Shown: positions 1 through 8,085 of the stretch, piece by piece
Position numbering within the stretch: position 1 is the stretch's first letter
Layout of the letters: the number at the start of each line of letters is the position of its first letter
Assembly (NCBI GenBank): GCA_937898195.1
Contig: CALEJD010000085.1
Location: 1-44,336 of the forward strand
Direction: 5' to 3'
Origin: an uncultured Clostridia bacterium
GTDB taxonomy: Bacteria; Bacillota; Clostridia; Oscillospirales; Acutalibacteraceae
Length of the DNA: 44,336 bases
Notes under the pieces: model-generated
Databases searched by the model: none
Told to the model about the DNA's origin: nothing
Seen by the model: the letters and a program-made list of their open reading frames with translations, nothing else
Translations under genes and position numbers: made by a program

Positions 1-17
1 TTTCTGTTAATTTGAAG

Positions 18-53
18 AAATAAACCGATGTCATAAAATCACCGAGTTTATTT
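18..53 (-). terminator. Probable terminator of the SpoIIQ-like gene
   Basis: Two arms, 18-30 and 40-53, pair over about 13 bp with one bulged base around a 9-base loop. On the minus strand the hairpin is followed by a T-rich tract. It lies directly downstream of the minus-strand M23 gene that ends at 68. The stem is AT-rich at its base, so efficiency is uncertain. Confidence 0.5.
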
Positions 54-67
54 TAGCACAAAGAAAT

Positions 68-730
68 TCAAATATCTACTCTTTTACCTAAATAATCCGA
101 CGGGGACACAAGATTGCCGTCTTTCAGCATTTCAAGATGCAAGTGAATTCCGTCATCTTTTTCAATGGGAATTTCACCCAAAGTGCCAATTTTCTCGTTG
201 ATTTTCACAGTTGCGCCAGGTTTAACTGTGCTGTCTTTTTGAAGTCCGCGATATTCTGCAATAATTCCGTTGTTGTGGTTGATGGTTACAACTGTACCCC
301 AACGAGCATCATCTCGCACTTCGGTGACTTCGCCGTCACAAATAGCTTTAATTGGGTCACCGAGAGTACCGTTTATATCAACACCATTATGAGTGCGCCA
401 ATCGTCAGTAGTCTTGTTTTTAGTAAGTTCACCTTTTGAGTATTCTTTGCTCACTTTGTCGCCCAAAGGGAATGCATAATAGACTGATTTCGGTACTTCT
501 TCGGTTGTTGTGGTTATATATCTGTCATCCTGCACATTGGTGACGGGTGTATTAACCTGAATTTCTCGCTCAGTTGTGGTTTCTGTGGTGGTAGAAGTCT
601 TAGACGGGTCTTCTGTGGGCACATTATCTTTGTTAGAAAGCCAGAATGAGAAAAGTGTTGCGCCACAAAGTGCCACGGCACAGGTTGAATAGATTACTTT
701 TTTGATTTTTTCTTCGTTAAACTTTTTCAA
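68..730 (-). CDS. SpoIIQ-like membrane-anchored M23 family peptidase
   Basis: A 220-residue protein with a short cytoplasmic N-terminus, one membrane segment at about residues 12-31, a Thr-rich linker (about 44-76) and a C-terminal M23/LytM domain (about 90-210). The zinc-binding pattern is intact: H114 and D118 in HNGVD, and H196 and H198 in HLHLE. It could therefore be an active endopeptidase cutting peptidoglycan cross-bridges outside the membrane. A single N-terminal anchor with a LytM domain is the architecture of SpoIIQ, the forespore partner of SpoIIIAH in engulfment; clostridial SpoIIQ proteins often keep the zinc residues that Bacillus subtilis has partly lost. The start is a TTG at 728-730 preceded by AGAGGTG. 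A perfect 7-bp hairpin (742-760) sits just upstream of the ribosome binding site. It could instead be another LytM regulator; the assignment rests on size, anchor and sporulation genes elsewhere in the window. Confidence 0.75.
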   Translation of the reverse strand: MKKFNEEKIKKVIYSTCAVALCGATLFSFWLSNKDNVPTEDPSKTSTTTETTTEREIQVNTPVTNVQDDRYITTTTEEVPKSVYYAFPLGDKVSKEYSKGELTKNKTTDDWRTHNGVDINGTLGDPIKAICDGEVTEVRDDARWGTVVTINHNNGIIAEYRGLQKDSTVKPGATVKINEKIGTLGEIPIEKDDGIHLHLEMLKDGNLVSPSDYLGKRVDI

Positions 731-827
731 TTAAAACACCTCTGTCAATATTTTTGACAGAAATGTAATTCTTATACACAAATTGAAATTTTTGCATAAG
801 ATTGCAATCAGTAGTTACCAATATAAG

Positions 828-926
828 AAAAAACGGACGGTTGCGGAGCCGTCCGTTTTCCGAGTATAAAATACTCTGAGGGGTTGTTTGAGGATGGGGT
901 ATGCACACCAAGGTCTCTCTTGGTGC
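828..926 (-). ncRNA. Candidate small RNA or leader with three hairpins, ending in a terminator
   Basis: Read on the minus strand, three hairpins follow each other: one with CACCAAG/CTTGGTG arms (about 903-924), a perfect 6-bp GAGTAT/ATACTC hairpin (862-876), and an 11-bp hairpin AAAACGGACGG (830-840 with 849-859) followed by a run of six T. The last is a strong intrinsic terminator on the minus strand, yet no coding gene lies upstream of it on that strand. This suggests either a free-standing small RNA or a leader of the SpoIIQ-like gene, whose TTG start is about 95 bases further on. I do not recognise it as a known RNA family. The rest of the 731-1112 gap holds the lexA promoter. Confidence 0.4.
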
Positions 927-1019
927 ATCTTTATGATAACTTAAAATTATGAAAAAACCGTGAATATTCTTTTAATATTCAGAAAAAGAATTGTGAATAA
1001 AAAATTTTCAAAAATTTAT

Positions 1020-1058
1020 CGAACAAATGTTTACTTTTTAAAAAATATGTGTTAGAAT
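1020..1058 (+). promoter_or_regulatory. lexA promoter with overlapping SOS box
   Basis: The -35 element is TTTACT (1030-1035) and the -10 element TAGAAT (1053-1058), with a 17-base spacer. CGAACAAATGTTTA at 1020-1033 matches the Gram-positive SOS box CGAACRNRYGTTYC at 13 of 14 positions and overlaps the -35. Binding of LexA here would block its own transcription, the standard SOS autoregulation. Confidence 0.85.
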
Positions 1059-1112
1059 ATAGAAAACAATAGTGTAATTTTGTTAAAGACTTTAAAAATG
1101 AGGAGAATTTTT

Positions 1113-1703
1113 ATGCGCCCCATTAATGATACACAACAAAAAATTTATGAATTTCTTTGCGAGCGCTCACAATGTGGTGTTCCACCATCAGTCCGTGAAA
1201 TAGGCTCTGCTGTTGGTCTTCGTTCAACATCTTCAGTTCAGGCAAACCTTGACGCACTTGAAGAAGCAGGTTATATTGAGCGTGACCCACTTTTGAAACG
1301 CTCAATCAGAGTTATCGGTCAGGCAGAAAATGTGACAAGTGTTCCACTTTTGGGTACAGTTACAGCGGGTATGCCAATTCTTGCAGTTGAGCAGATTGAA
1401 GGTTATATTCCTTATAACGGTCGAATTTCTCGCGACAAATCCCTTTTTGCTCTTAAAGTTCGTGGCGAGAGTATGCTCTGGGCGGGTATTCTTGACGGTG
1501 ACATTGTTATTTGCGAAAAAACGCCTTATGCAACAAATGGTGAAATCGTTGTTGCAATGATTGAAGACGAAGCAACAGTTAAGAGATTTTATAAAGAAAA
1601 CGGCCATTTCAGACTTCAGCCTGAAAATGATGCCTATGAGCCAATAATCACAAATGAAGTGATTATTCTCGGCAAGGTTGTTGCACTTTATAGATATTAT
1701 TAA
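1113..1703 (+). CDS. lexA: LexA repressor of the SOS response
   Basis: A 196-residue transcriptional repressor and self-cleaving serine protease. The N-terminal winged helix-turn-helix (about 1-65) contains the family pattern around PPSVREIG. The C-terminal peptidase S24 domain has the Ala85-Gly86 self-cleavage site in VTAGMP, the nucleophile Ser120 in GESM and the general base Lys157. RecA filaments on single-stranded DNA trigger autocleavage and release repair genes. The ATG at 1113 is chosen because AGGAGAA lies 6 bases upstream; the frame stays open to a TTG at 1080 but without a ribosome binding site. An SOS box in its own promoter supports autoregulation. The gene is monocistronic, followed by a strong terminator. 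Confidence 0.97.
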   Translation: MRPINDTQQKIYEFLCERSQCGVPPSVREIGSAVGLRSTSSVQANLDALEEAGYIERDPLLKRSIRVIGQAENVTSVPLLGTVTAGMPILAVEQIEGYIPYNGRISRDKSLFALKVRGESMLWAGILDGDIVICEKTPYATNGEIVVAMIEDEATVKRFYKENGHFRLQPENDAYEPIITNEVIILGKVVALYRYY

Positions 1704-1717
1704 TCACTAAAATTTTA

Positions 1718-1754
1718 AAGGACGGTTCATTTTATAATGAGCCGTCCTTTTTTT
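1718..1754 (+). terminator. lexA terminator, possibly bidirectional
   Basis: A long hairpin with GGACGG and CCGTCC arms extended by TTCATT/AATGAG (one G-T pair), followed by a run of seven T. On the opposite strand the stem is followed by TTTAAAATTTT, so it may also end the convergent minus-strand operon that stops at 1810. Confidence 0.9.
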
Positions 1755-1755
1755 C

Positions 1756-1811
1756 GGGCGATTCGTGAATCACCCCTACATTTTGCGTTTTGCACTTTGA
1801 ATTTTGCATTT
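1756..1811. repeat. Intergenic repeat, copy A
   Basis: A short palindrome (GGGCGATTCGTGAATCACCC) followed by a tail containing CCCTACATTTTGCGTTTTGC. The same palindrome and a related tail recur at 16170-16216. Both copies lie in gaps between converging genes and beside a terminator, which is typical of REP/ERIC-like dispersed elements. Confidence 0.7.
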
Positions 1812-2397
1812 ATTTTTTCATTTGGTCGAGAGTTTTGTGGAATGATGGCAAAAATTCTTTTTCAAAAATTTTAACTTCTTCCAAATCACTCTTTTGAATT
1901 GCTTTGAGTAGTTTTTCTTCGGCTTCAATAAATTCACTGTTGCCTGCTTTTCTCTCGTCAACGCATTTTAAATATCCGCTGATTTTGTCTGCTGCCTTAA
2001 CAAGTTTCCAAAGCTCACGGTCTTCGTTTTTCTTTTTAAAAAGTGGTTCATAGCTTGGCAACAATTTAGGTGGCAACATAGAAAGCAGCTGTTTTGATGC
2101 ATTCTTTTCAACTGCTTTATATGCTTCTTTAGTTTCTGCGCTGTAATATTTAACGGGAGTAGGCAAGTCGCCTGTGATTATTTCAGGCACATCGTGATAA
2201 AGACCCAAAAGTGCTGCTCTTTCACAGCTATAATCTTTGCCTAAATACTCATTGCCAATGCTTGCAAGAGCATAACAAAGTTGAGAAACTTCGGCAGAAT
2301 GTTCGCTTAATGTTTCATATCTTGTGTTTCGCATCAACGCCCAACGGTTTATGTATTTAGTGCGAGATGTGAAAGCGAAAAAATCATTTTTACCCAT
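1810..2397 (-). CDS. YfbR-type HD-domain 5'-deoxynucleotidase
   Basis: A 195-residue HD phosphohydrolase. Family-typical residues are visible: R18-W19, H33 in SEHS, H68-D69 in YHDVPE, the GDLPTPVKY signature at 76-84, and a late Asp (D137) in KAADK. YfbR enzymes hydrolyse deoxynucleoside 5'-monophosphates to deoxynucleosides and so trim dNMP pools in the cytosol. It is the last gene of a minus-strand operon and starts 1 base after the stop of the dCMP deaminase gene; the two enzymes share dNMP substrates, suggesting a joint role in deoxynucleotide balance. Length is normal for the family. Confidence 0.88.
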   Translation of the reverse strand: MGKNDFFAFTSRTKYINRWALMRNTRYETLSEHSAEVSQLCYALASIGNEYLGKDYSCERAALLGLYHDVPEIITGDLPTPVKYYSAETKEAYKAVEKNASKQLLSMLPPKLLPSYEPLFKKKNEDRELWKLVKAADKISGYLKCVDERKAGNSEFIEAEEKLLKAIQKSDLEEVKIFEKEFLPSFHKTLDQMKK

Positions 2398-2398
2398 T

Positions 2399-2896
2399 TT
2401 AGATGTCCTCTTCTCTGAAGCTTACTTTGAGTTCATCACGGCTTAATTTGATTTTTGTGTATTTAACGCCTGCTGCGTCAAACATTCTGCGAGATACACG
2501 GTTGCCAACTGTATCCTTGTATTTATCAGAAATATAAAGCACTTCTTTGATACCACTCTGGATAATAGCCTTTGCACATTCATTGCAAGGGAAGAGAGCA
2601 ACATAAATTTTGCACCCGCTTAAGTTTCTGCCACCATTGTTGAGAATTGCGTTAAGCTCTGCGTGGCAAACATAAGGATATTTTGTATCGAATTCGTCAC
2701 CACTTCTGTCCCAAGGGAATTCGTCATCATCACAACCGTGTGGGAATCCGTTGTAGCCAACAGACATAATTTTGTTGTTATCATCAACGATACAAGCACC
2801 AACCTGTGTGCTTGGGTCTTTACTTCTTCTTGCAGAAAGAAGCGCAATGCCCATAAAATATTCGTCCCATGAAATGTAATCTTCTCTTTTTGCCAT
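2399..2896 (-). CDS. Deoxycytidylate (dCMP) deaminase
   Basis: A 165-residue zinc-dependent deaminase that converts dCMP to dUMP, the substrate for thymidylate synthase. The zinc site is visible as CHAELNAI (His and catalytic Glu) and FPCNECAK (two Cys). The N-terminal STQVGACIV and GYNGFPHG motifs are typical of ComEB/dCMP deaminases. The ATG at 2896 is preferred because AAAGGTG precedes it by 6 bases; a GTG three codons earlier would overlap the rarA stop. It lies between rarA and the YfbR-like gene with almost no spacing, so it is cotranscribed with both. Confidence 0.92.
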   Translation of the reverse strand: MAKREDYISWDEYFMGIALLSARRSKDPSTQVGACIVDDNNKIMSVGYNGFPHGCDDDEFPWDRSGDEFDTKYPYVCHAELNAILNNGGRNLSGCKIYVALFPCNECAKAIIQSGIKEVLYISDKYKDTVGNRVSRRMFDAAGVKYTKIKLSRDELKVSFREEDI

Positions 2897-2897
2897 G

Positions 2898-4163
2898 TTA
2901 TTCACCTTTAATCCTTTTCCAATATTCTTTTGCTAATTGTTCGGTTTTGTTATCACCGAACTCATAATATTTTTTATTTTTAAGATTGTCGGGGAGATAT
3001 TGCTGCTTAACCCAACGATTAGGATAATCATGTGGGTAAAGATAGTTTTGTCCCTTAACTTCAGCATCTTCACCGTCATAATGTTTGTTTTGTAATTGAC
3101 GTGGGATTTTGCCATAATTGCCTTTTCTCACATCATCAAGCGCTGCGAAAATTCCATCGTGAGCAGTATTTGATTTAGGGCTCGTTGCAACAAGTACAAC
3201 TGCATCTGCTAACGGAATTGCTGCTTCTGGCATACCAACTTGCATTGCAATATCACAAGCGGATTTAACTATTGGAATAATCTGCGGATAAGCAAGTCCA
3301 ACATCTTCGCTTGCACAAATAAGAAGTCTGCGAATAGCCGAAATCATATCTCCCGCTTCTAAAAGTCGTGCGAGATAGTGAAGTGCTGCGTCAGGGTCAG
3401 AGCCACGCATACTCTTTTGATAAGCCGAGAGAATATCATAATGCTCATCACCGTTTCGGTCATAACGGAATGTGTTTTTTTGTGTTAAACTACCAGTATT
3501 TTCAAGGGTAATTCGTCTTTTACCGTCAATAATCGGTGCAGAAAGCACACAAAGTTCAACAAAATTGAGAGACTTTCTCACATCACCACCACAAGCTGTT
3601 GCAATGTGTTCAAAAACGCCTTCTTCAATGTCAAAGGGGATATCCATTTCAGCCTGAAGAAACTCAAATCCGCGTTTGATATTTGGCACAATATCTTCTG
3701 CGGTAACTGATTTAAATTCAAAGACAGTACAACGAGAAAGCACAGCCGAATAAATATAAAAATATGGGTTTTCAGTTGTTGATGCGATAAGTGTAATCTT
3801 GCCACTCTCTATGTATTCGAGCAAAGATTGTTGTTGCTTTTTGTTGAAATATTGGATTTCGTCCAAGTATAAAAGAATACCATTGGGCGCAGCAAAAGTA
3901 TCTAGTTCACTAACGATTGATTTAATATCCGCCGTGCTTGCGTTTGTACCGTTGATATGATGCAATTTTCTATTAGTGTTTTTCGCAATAATTCGAGCAA
4001 GAGTTGTTTTGCCTGTGCCAGACGGACCATAGAAAATAAGGTTGGGCAAATATCCCGATTCAACAATGTTGCGAAGGGGCATATTTTCACCTAAAAGGTG
4101 TTGTTGACCAACCATATTGTCAATAGATTGTGGTCGCAATCTGTCTGCTAAAGGTGTGGACAT
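2898..4163 (-). CDS. rarA: Replication-associated recombination ATPase RarA (MgsA)
   Basis: A 421-residue AAA+ ATPase acting at stalled replication forks. Walker A is GPSGTGKT (46-53), Walker B is LLYLDE (D101-E102), sensor 1 lies in STTENPYF and the arginine-finger region in LSRC (about 141-145). The C-terminal half carries the RarA tetramerisation domain with ICASEDVGLA and the conserved ending around LYPHDYPN. Walker B is followed by QYF where many homologues have HRF, a minor difference. It is third in the operon, 15 bases after the HAD gene, and ends 1 base before the dCMP deaminase start. Confidence 0.95.
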   Translation of the reverse strand: MSTPLADRLRPQSIDNMVGQQHLLGENMPLRNIVESGYLPNLIFYGPSGTGKTTLARIIAKNTNRKLHHINGTNASTADIKSIVSELDTFAAPNGILLYLDEIQYFNKKQQQSLLEYIESGKITLIASTTENPYFYIYSAVLSRCTVFEFKSVTAEDIVPNIKRGFEFLQAEMDIPFDIEEGVFEHIATACGGDVRKSLNFVELCVLSAPIIDGKRRITLENTGSLTQKNTFRYDRNGDEHYDILSAYQKSMRGSDPDAALHYLARLLEAGDMISAIRRLLICASEDVGLAYPQIIPIVKSACDIAMQVGMPEAAIPLADAVVLVATSPKSNTAHDGIFAALDDVRKGNYGKIPRQLQNKHYDGEDAEVKGQNYLYPHDYPNRWVKQQYLPDNLKNKKYYEFGDNKTEQLAKEYWKRIKGE

Positions 4164-4177
4164 AATATCCCCCTTTC

Positions 4178-4822
4178 TTAAAGAATATCTAAAATATCCA
4201 TAGCCTTTTCAACTATGTATTCTGCTTTATATTTTTCGAAATCTTCTTGTGTGCCAAAGCCATAAAGCACGGCGCAACAAGGCAGATTCACCGCGTGAGC
4301 ACCCTCAATATCAAATCGGGTGTCACCAACCATAAGGGTATTAGTGATGTCACCGCCGATTTGCTTCATTGCGTTTTCACAAACCATTGCTTTGCTTTCT
4401 GTGGTGTTGTCAAAGGTTGTGCCACCAAGAAAATCAAAGAATTTTTTAATATCGAGTTTTTCGCAGATTGCATCAACAAAATGTAAAGGCTTTGAAGATG
4501 CAGTTGCAAGTTTGTAACCACGATTTTTAAGTTCTTCTAAAAGTTCATAAACACCGTCATAAAGTTTGCTTTCAAGATAACCCTTGACTCTGTATCTTTC
4601 ACGATATTTTTCAGTCATTTCAACTGCGTGTTCAGGTGTGAAGCCACAGATTTCAGTAAAGCTATAATGAAGTGGTGGGCCAATAAATTGTTTTAACAAA
4701 TCTTCTGACGGTGTGCCGTGACCATAAGCCTCAAAAGCATAAGTGAGACTTTTGAAAATTCCCTCTGATGAATCGGTGAGTGTACCGTCAAAATCAAATA
4801 AAATATATTTAAACTTATCCAT
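4178..4822 (-). CDS. HAD-family phosphatase, phosphoglycolate phosphatase-like
   Basis: A 214-residue haloacid dehalogenase-fold phosphatase. Motif I is DFDGTLTDS (nucleophile D10, acid D12), motif II is the Ser/Thr-containing strand around LATASSKP, motif III a Lys near SKAMV, and motif IV is GDTRFD. A helical cap (about 17-80) with FIGPPL is typical of the Gph/PpaX group, which hydrolyses phosphoglycolate, pyrophosphate or small phosphosugars. The exact substrate cannot be read from the sequence. It overlaps the upstream mutarotase gene by 8 bases, implying translational coupling. Confidence 0.85.
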   Translation of the reverse strand: MDKFKYILFDFDGTLTDSSEGIFKSLTYAFEAYGHGTPSEDLLKQFIGPPLHYSFTEICGFTPEHAVEMTEKYRERYRVKGYLESKLYDGVYELLEELKNRGYKLATASSKPLHFVDAICEKLDIKKFFDFLGGTTFDNTTESKAMVCENAMKQIGGDITNTLMVGDTRFDIEGAHAVNLPCCAVLYGFGTQEDFEKYKAEYIVEKAMDILDIL

Positions 4823-5660
4823 TTACTATTATTTCATACTCCTTGTACCAGTTGTCATTAACTTCTAAAGAATTTGACCATTCTCTTTCGGTGATATCAC
4901 CGTTAAAGTCTTCTGCATCACAACGACCATACCAAGGCTCAATGCAAACAAAAGGTGCATTTTTCTTTGCAGGTGACCAGATGCCGAAAACTTTAGCATC
5001 AAACTTTACAGTTAAATATTTTTTATCATTATCAATAAGTGAAACTTCGGTTACATTGCTGTTCTCAATAATAAGTGCATCATTGTCAAACACATTGTCG
5101 TGAAGCACAAAAGAATTATCAATATCATATTTTGGCTTTGTATAAAGTCCGTCGGCATTGATGAGATTATATTTGATGTTTTTACCATTCATTGAAAGCA
5201 CAGTTTCGCTTTTTTTACAATAAAAAGCAGGGTGTGCACCGATTGAGAAATAAATTTTCTTGTCGTCAATATTTTCAACATACCAGCCAACAATAATTTT
5301 ATTGTTCTTAAGTTCAAATGAGCAGATAAGTTGAAATTGAAAAGGATATTTTGTGAGTGTTTCTGCGTTGCTCATCAACTGAAAAACAAGTCTTGTTTTT
5401 GTTTCTTCAATAAGAGTGAATTCACTATCTCTTGCAAAACCGTGTTGACCGAGTGAATATTCGTTGCCGTTATATGATGTTTTGCCGTTTTTGTATTTAC
5501 CTACAACAGGGAAAAGCACAGGGCTTTTTCTTCCCCAAAATTCTGGGTCACCTTGCCAGAGCATCTCTTTGTTTTCTGCTTTATTAAAAATTGAAGAAAG
5601 CTCAGCACCGTGACTATCTACTGCTATTTTTAAAACATCATTTTCAAGAAAATATAACAT
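4815..5660 (-). CDS. Aldose 1-epimerase family protein (LacX-like)
   Basis: A 281-residue galactose-mutarotase-fold protein, which typically interconverts alpha and beta anomers of aldoses or acts on sugar-6-phosphates. Visible family motifs are GQHGFARD, SIGAHPAF and FVCIEPW, carrying the conserved His pair and the catalytic Glu. The ATG at 5660 is chosen because AGAAAGG lies upstream; an in-frame TTG at 5708 is unlikely because it overlaps the promoter -10 sequence. It is the first gene of the five-gene minus-strand operon. Confidence 0.85.
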   Translation of the reverse strand: MLYFLENDVLKIAVDSHGAELSSIFNKAENKEMLWQGDPEFWGRKSPVLFPVVGKYKNGKTSYNGNEYSLGQHGFARDSEFTLIEETKTRLVFQLMSNAETLTKYPFQFQLICSFELKNNKIIVGWYVENIDDKKIYFSIGAHPAFYCKKSETVLSMNGKNIKYNLINADGLYTKPKYDIDNSFVLHDNVFDNDALIIENSNVTEVSLIDNDKKYLTVKFDAKVFGIWSPAKKNAPFVCIEPWYGRCDAEDFNGDITEREWSNSLEVNDNWYKEYEIIVNG

Positions 5661-5699
5661 AAAAGCAAAACCTTTCTGAAGTTTCGGCATAATCAATTT

Positions 5700-5728
5700 A
5701 TTATACAATAATATTTGATTTTATTCAA
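5700..5728 (-). promoter_or_regulatory. Promoter of the minus-strand mutarotase-rarA-nucleotidase operon
   Basis: On the minus strand, TTGAAT (5723-5728) and TATAAT (5700-5705) are separated by exactly 17 bases, a near-consensus sigma-A promoter. Transcription should start about 30 bases before the ATG at 5660. The rest of the divergent gap to murA is AT-rich; TATACT at 5822-5827 is the best murA -10 candidate, with only a weak -35 element. Confidence 0.8.
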
Positions 5729-5940
5729 CCGATTTCAAGCACATTTAACAGTATAAAATCAGTATTTTTTATAAAATTAAAAAAATATTAAAAACCCCTT
5801 TTATTTTTGGTAAAATAGTGTTATACTATTAAAGGATTTTGGGCATTTTTCTGTAATTGTGGTTAAAATGCCATTTTTTCAGTTTTTTTACTATATCTTG
5901 TAGATTTTTGAAATTATTTGATTTTGAGGGGGAAGAGTCC

Positions 5941-7233
5941 TTGGAAAAAATCATAATTAACGGCGGAAACAGATTAACAGGTGAAGTTGAAATCAGCGGA
6001 GCTAAAAATGCCGTCGTTGCGATAATTCCGGCGACCATTCTCGCAGAGGACGTTTGCAGAATTGAAAACATCCCAAATATCAGCGATGTTTCTGCAATGA
6101 TTAAGATTTTGCGTTCTCTGGGTGCAGAAATTAAAATGATAAATAAGAACACATTAGAGATTGACACAACTCATGTCCGCACAAATGTTGTGGGTCACGA
6201 TTTGTCAAAACTTATGCGTGCTTCATATTACTTTATTGGTGCTTTGCTTGGCCGTTTCAATCACGCAAAGGTTGCAATGCCAGGTGGATGTTGTTTTGGT
6301 GTTCGTCCAATTGACCAACATATCAAAGGCTTTGAGGCGCTCGGCTCAAAGGTTACTATGGAAGAAAACGCAATGGTTGATGTTAAAGCAGAAACCCTGC
6401 TTGGCACATCAGTTTATTTCGACGTGGTAACAGTTGGTGCAACAGTTAACCTTATGCTTGCAGCAGTTAAGGCAAAAGGCCTTACTATCATTGAAAATGC
6501 AGCGAAAGAGCCACACATCGTTGACCTTGCTAACTTTTTGAACTCAATGGGTGCAGATGTTCGTGGCGCTGGTACTGATGTTATTAAAATTCGCGGTGTG
6601 GACAAGCTTCACGGCTGTGAATATGCAATTATTCCTGACCAGATTGAGGCAGGAACATATATGGTAGCAGCTGCTGCTACTCAAGGCGATGTGCTTATTA
6701 AAAATGTTATTCCTAAGCACTTGGAGTCAATTACTGCAAAGCTTCTTGAATGTGGTGTGGTGGTTGAAGAATATGACGATTCAATCAGAATTTATTCTGA
6801 CTGCCGTCCAAATCATTGTAGCGTTAAAACAATGCCACATCCGGGATTCCCAACAGATATGCAACCACAGTTTGCGGTGCTCTTGTCAATAGCTAGGGGC
6901 AACAGTATGGTTTCTGAAAGCGTGTGGGACAACCGTTTCAGATATGTTGACCAGTTACTTCGAATGGGTGCAAAAATTACTGTTGACGGTAAATCAGCAT
7001 TCATTGAAGGTGTTGACCCATTAAAAGGCGCGCCTGTTAAAGCAGATGACCTTCGTGCAGGTGCGGCAATGGTTATTGCGGGTCTTGTGGCAAGTGGCAC
7101 AACTGAAATTGAAGAAATCCATCATATTCAACGTGGGTATGATAACATAATTGAAAAATTACGTAGCTTAGGTGCGGATATCGAATTAAGAAACAGTCCT
7201 GATGACGAAAAAACCGTATTGAGCGTAGGCTAA
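5941..7233 (+). CDS. murA: UDP-N-acetylglucosamine 1-carboxyvinyltransferase
   Basis: A 430-residue EPSP-synthase-fold enzyme that transfers enolpyruvate from PEP to UDP-GlcNAc, the first committed step of peptidoglycan synthesis. K22 in SGAKNA and the catalytic Cys117 in PGGCCFG, followed by RPIDQH, are the expected active-site residues; Cys here usually means fosfomycin sensitivity. The start is a TTG at 5941 preceded by GAGGGGGAAGAG; the frame is open upstream to 5857 but the extra residues resemble nothing in MurA. It is followed by its own terminator and then the WalJ-like gene. Confidence 0.96.
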   Translation: MEKIIINGGNRLTGEVEISGAKNAVVAIIPATILAEDVCRIENIPNISDVSAMIKILRSLGAEIKMINKNTLEIDTTHVRTNVVGHDLSKLMRASYYFIGALLGRFNHAKVAMPGGCCFGVRPIDQHIKGFEALGSKVTMEENAMVDVKAETLLGTSVYFDVVTVGATVNLMLAAVKAKGLTIIENAAKEPHIVDLANFLNSMGADVRGAGTDVIKIRGVDKLHGCEYAIIPDQIEAGTYMVAAAATQGDVLIKNVIPKHLESITAKLLECGVVVEEYDDSIRIYSDCRPNHCSVKTMPHPGFPTDMQPQFAVLLSIARGNSMVSESVWDNRFRYVDQLLRMGAKITVDGKSAFIEGVDPLKGAPVKADDLRAGAAMVIAGLVASGTTEIEEIHHIQRGYDNIIEKLRSLGADIELRNSPDDEKTVLSVG

Positions 7234-7240
7234 AATAAGT

Positions 7241-7268
7241 AAAGGGACGGTTAAGACCGTCCCTTTTT
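7241..7268 (+). terminator. murA terminator
   Basis: A perfect 11-bp stem, AAAGGGACGGT (7241-7251) with ACCGTCCCTTT (7256-7266), around a 4-base loop, ending in a T run. It separates murA from the next gene by only 60 bases. Confidence 0.9.
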
Positions 7269-7293
7269 GATATAAATTATTAGGAGAAATAAA

Positions 7294-8085
7294 ATGGCAA
7301 AGTTTTGTCCCTTGTTTTCTTCTTCCAGCGGTAACAGTATTTATGTCGGTGGGGGAGAAAACAGTATTCTGATTGATATTGGTGTTAGCGCAAAACAAAC
7401 TGAACAAGCACTTTTTAATATTGGCGTTGATGCTGACTCAATTCGTGACATATTTATAACTCATGAACATTCTGACCATATCAAAGGAATAAAAGTGTTC
7501 ACAAAAAAGCATAAAGCACGACTTCACATGACAGCAGGTACATACGAAGCACTTGTCAAAACAGATGCACTCGACAATGCTGAAGAATGTTCAATAATCA
7601 CATCTGATGGCGTTGATGTTGGGTGTATGCTTATCAAACCTTTTGCTACATCACACGATGCAAGTGAAAGTTGTGGATATACTATCGAATTAGCAAACGG
7701 CAGAAAAATATCAATTGCAACCGATTTGGGGATAATGACTGACACCGTGCTTGAAAATCTTAAAGGCTCTGACCTTGTAATGCTCGAATCAAACCACGAT
7801 GTGAATATGCTTCAATGTGGGGGATATCCATATATTCTCAAAAGACGAATTTTAGGTGTAAAAGGGCATCTTTCAAATGATGCTTGTGCAGAAACTTTGG
7901 TGAAACTCATTGAGAGTGGTACAACAAGATTTTTCTTGGGGCATTTAAGTCGTGAAAACAATATTCCACAACTGGCTTATCAGACAAGTGTTTCAGCGCT
8001 CACTATGGCAGGGGCCACGGAGGGCGAAGACTATTATATTCGTGTGGCAAAGCCTATTTGGGATGAAAAGGCGATGATTTTATGA
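7294..8085 (+). CDS. Metallo-beta-lactamase-fold nuclease/hydrolase, WalJ (YycJ)-like
   Basis: A 263-residue protein with the metallo-beta-lactamase metal motif ITHEHSDH at 55-62 (H57, H59, D61, H62), the N-terminal LFSSSSGNS typical of the YycJ group, and a later GHLS near the C-terminus. YycJ/WalJ proteins are cytosolic exonuclease-like enzymes usually encoded with the WalRK two-component system, and WalJ has been linked to coordination of replication and division. Here it overlaps rlmH by 4 bases (ATGA), and a response regulator, kinase and HtrA protease follow. An AGGAG site precedes the ATG. Confidence 0.88.
   Translation: MAKFCPLFSSSSGNSIYVGGGENSILIDIGVSAKQTEQALFNIGVDADSIRDIFITHEHSDHIKGIKVFTKKHKARLHMTAGTYEALVKTDALDNAEECSIITSDGVDVGCMLIKPFATSHDASESCGYTIELANGRKISIATDLGIMTDTVLENLKGSDLVMLESNHDVNMLQCGGYPYILKRRILGVKGHLSNDACAETLVKLIESGTTRFFLGHLSRENNIPQLAYQTSVSALTMAGATEGEDYYIRVAKPIWDEKAMIL

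Noticed and set aside
828..926. 6S or SRP RNA
   Set aside because: No SRP tetraloop core and no long bubble-containing hairpin of 6S type could be traced.
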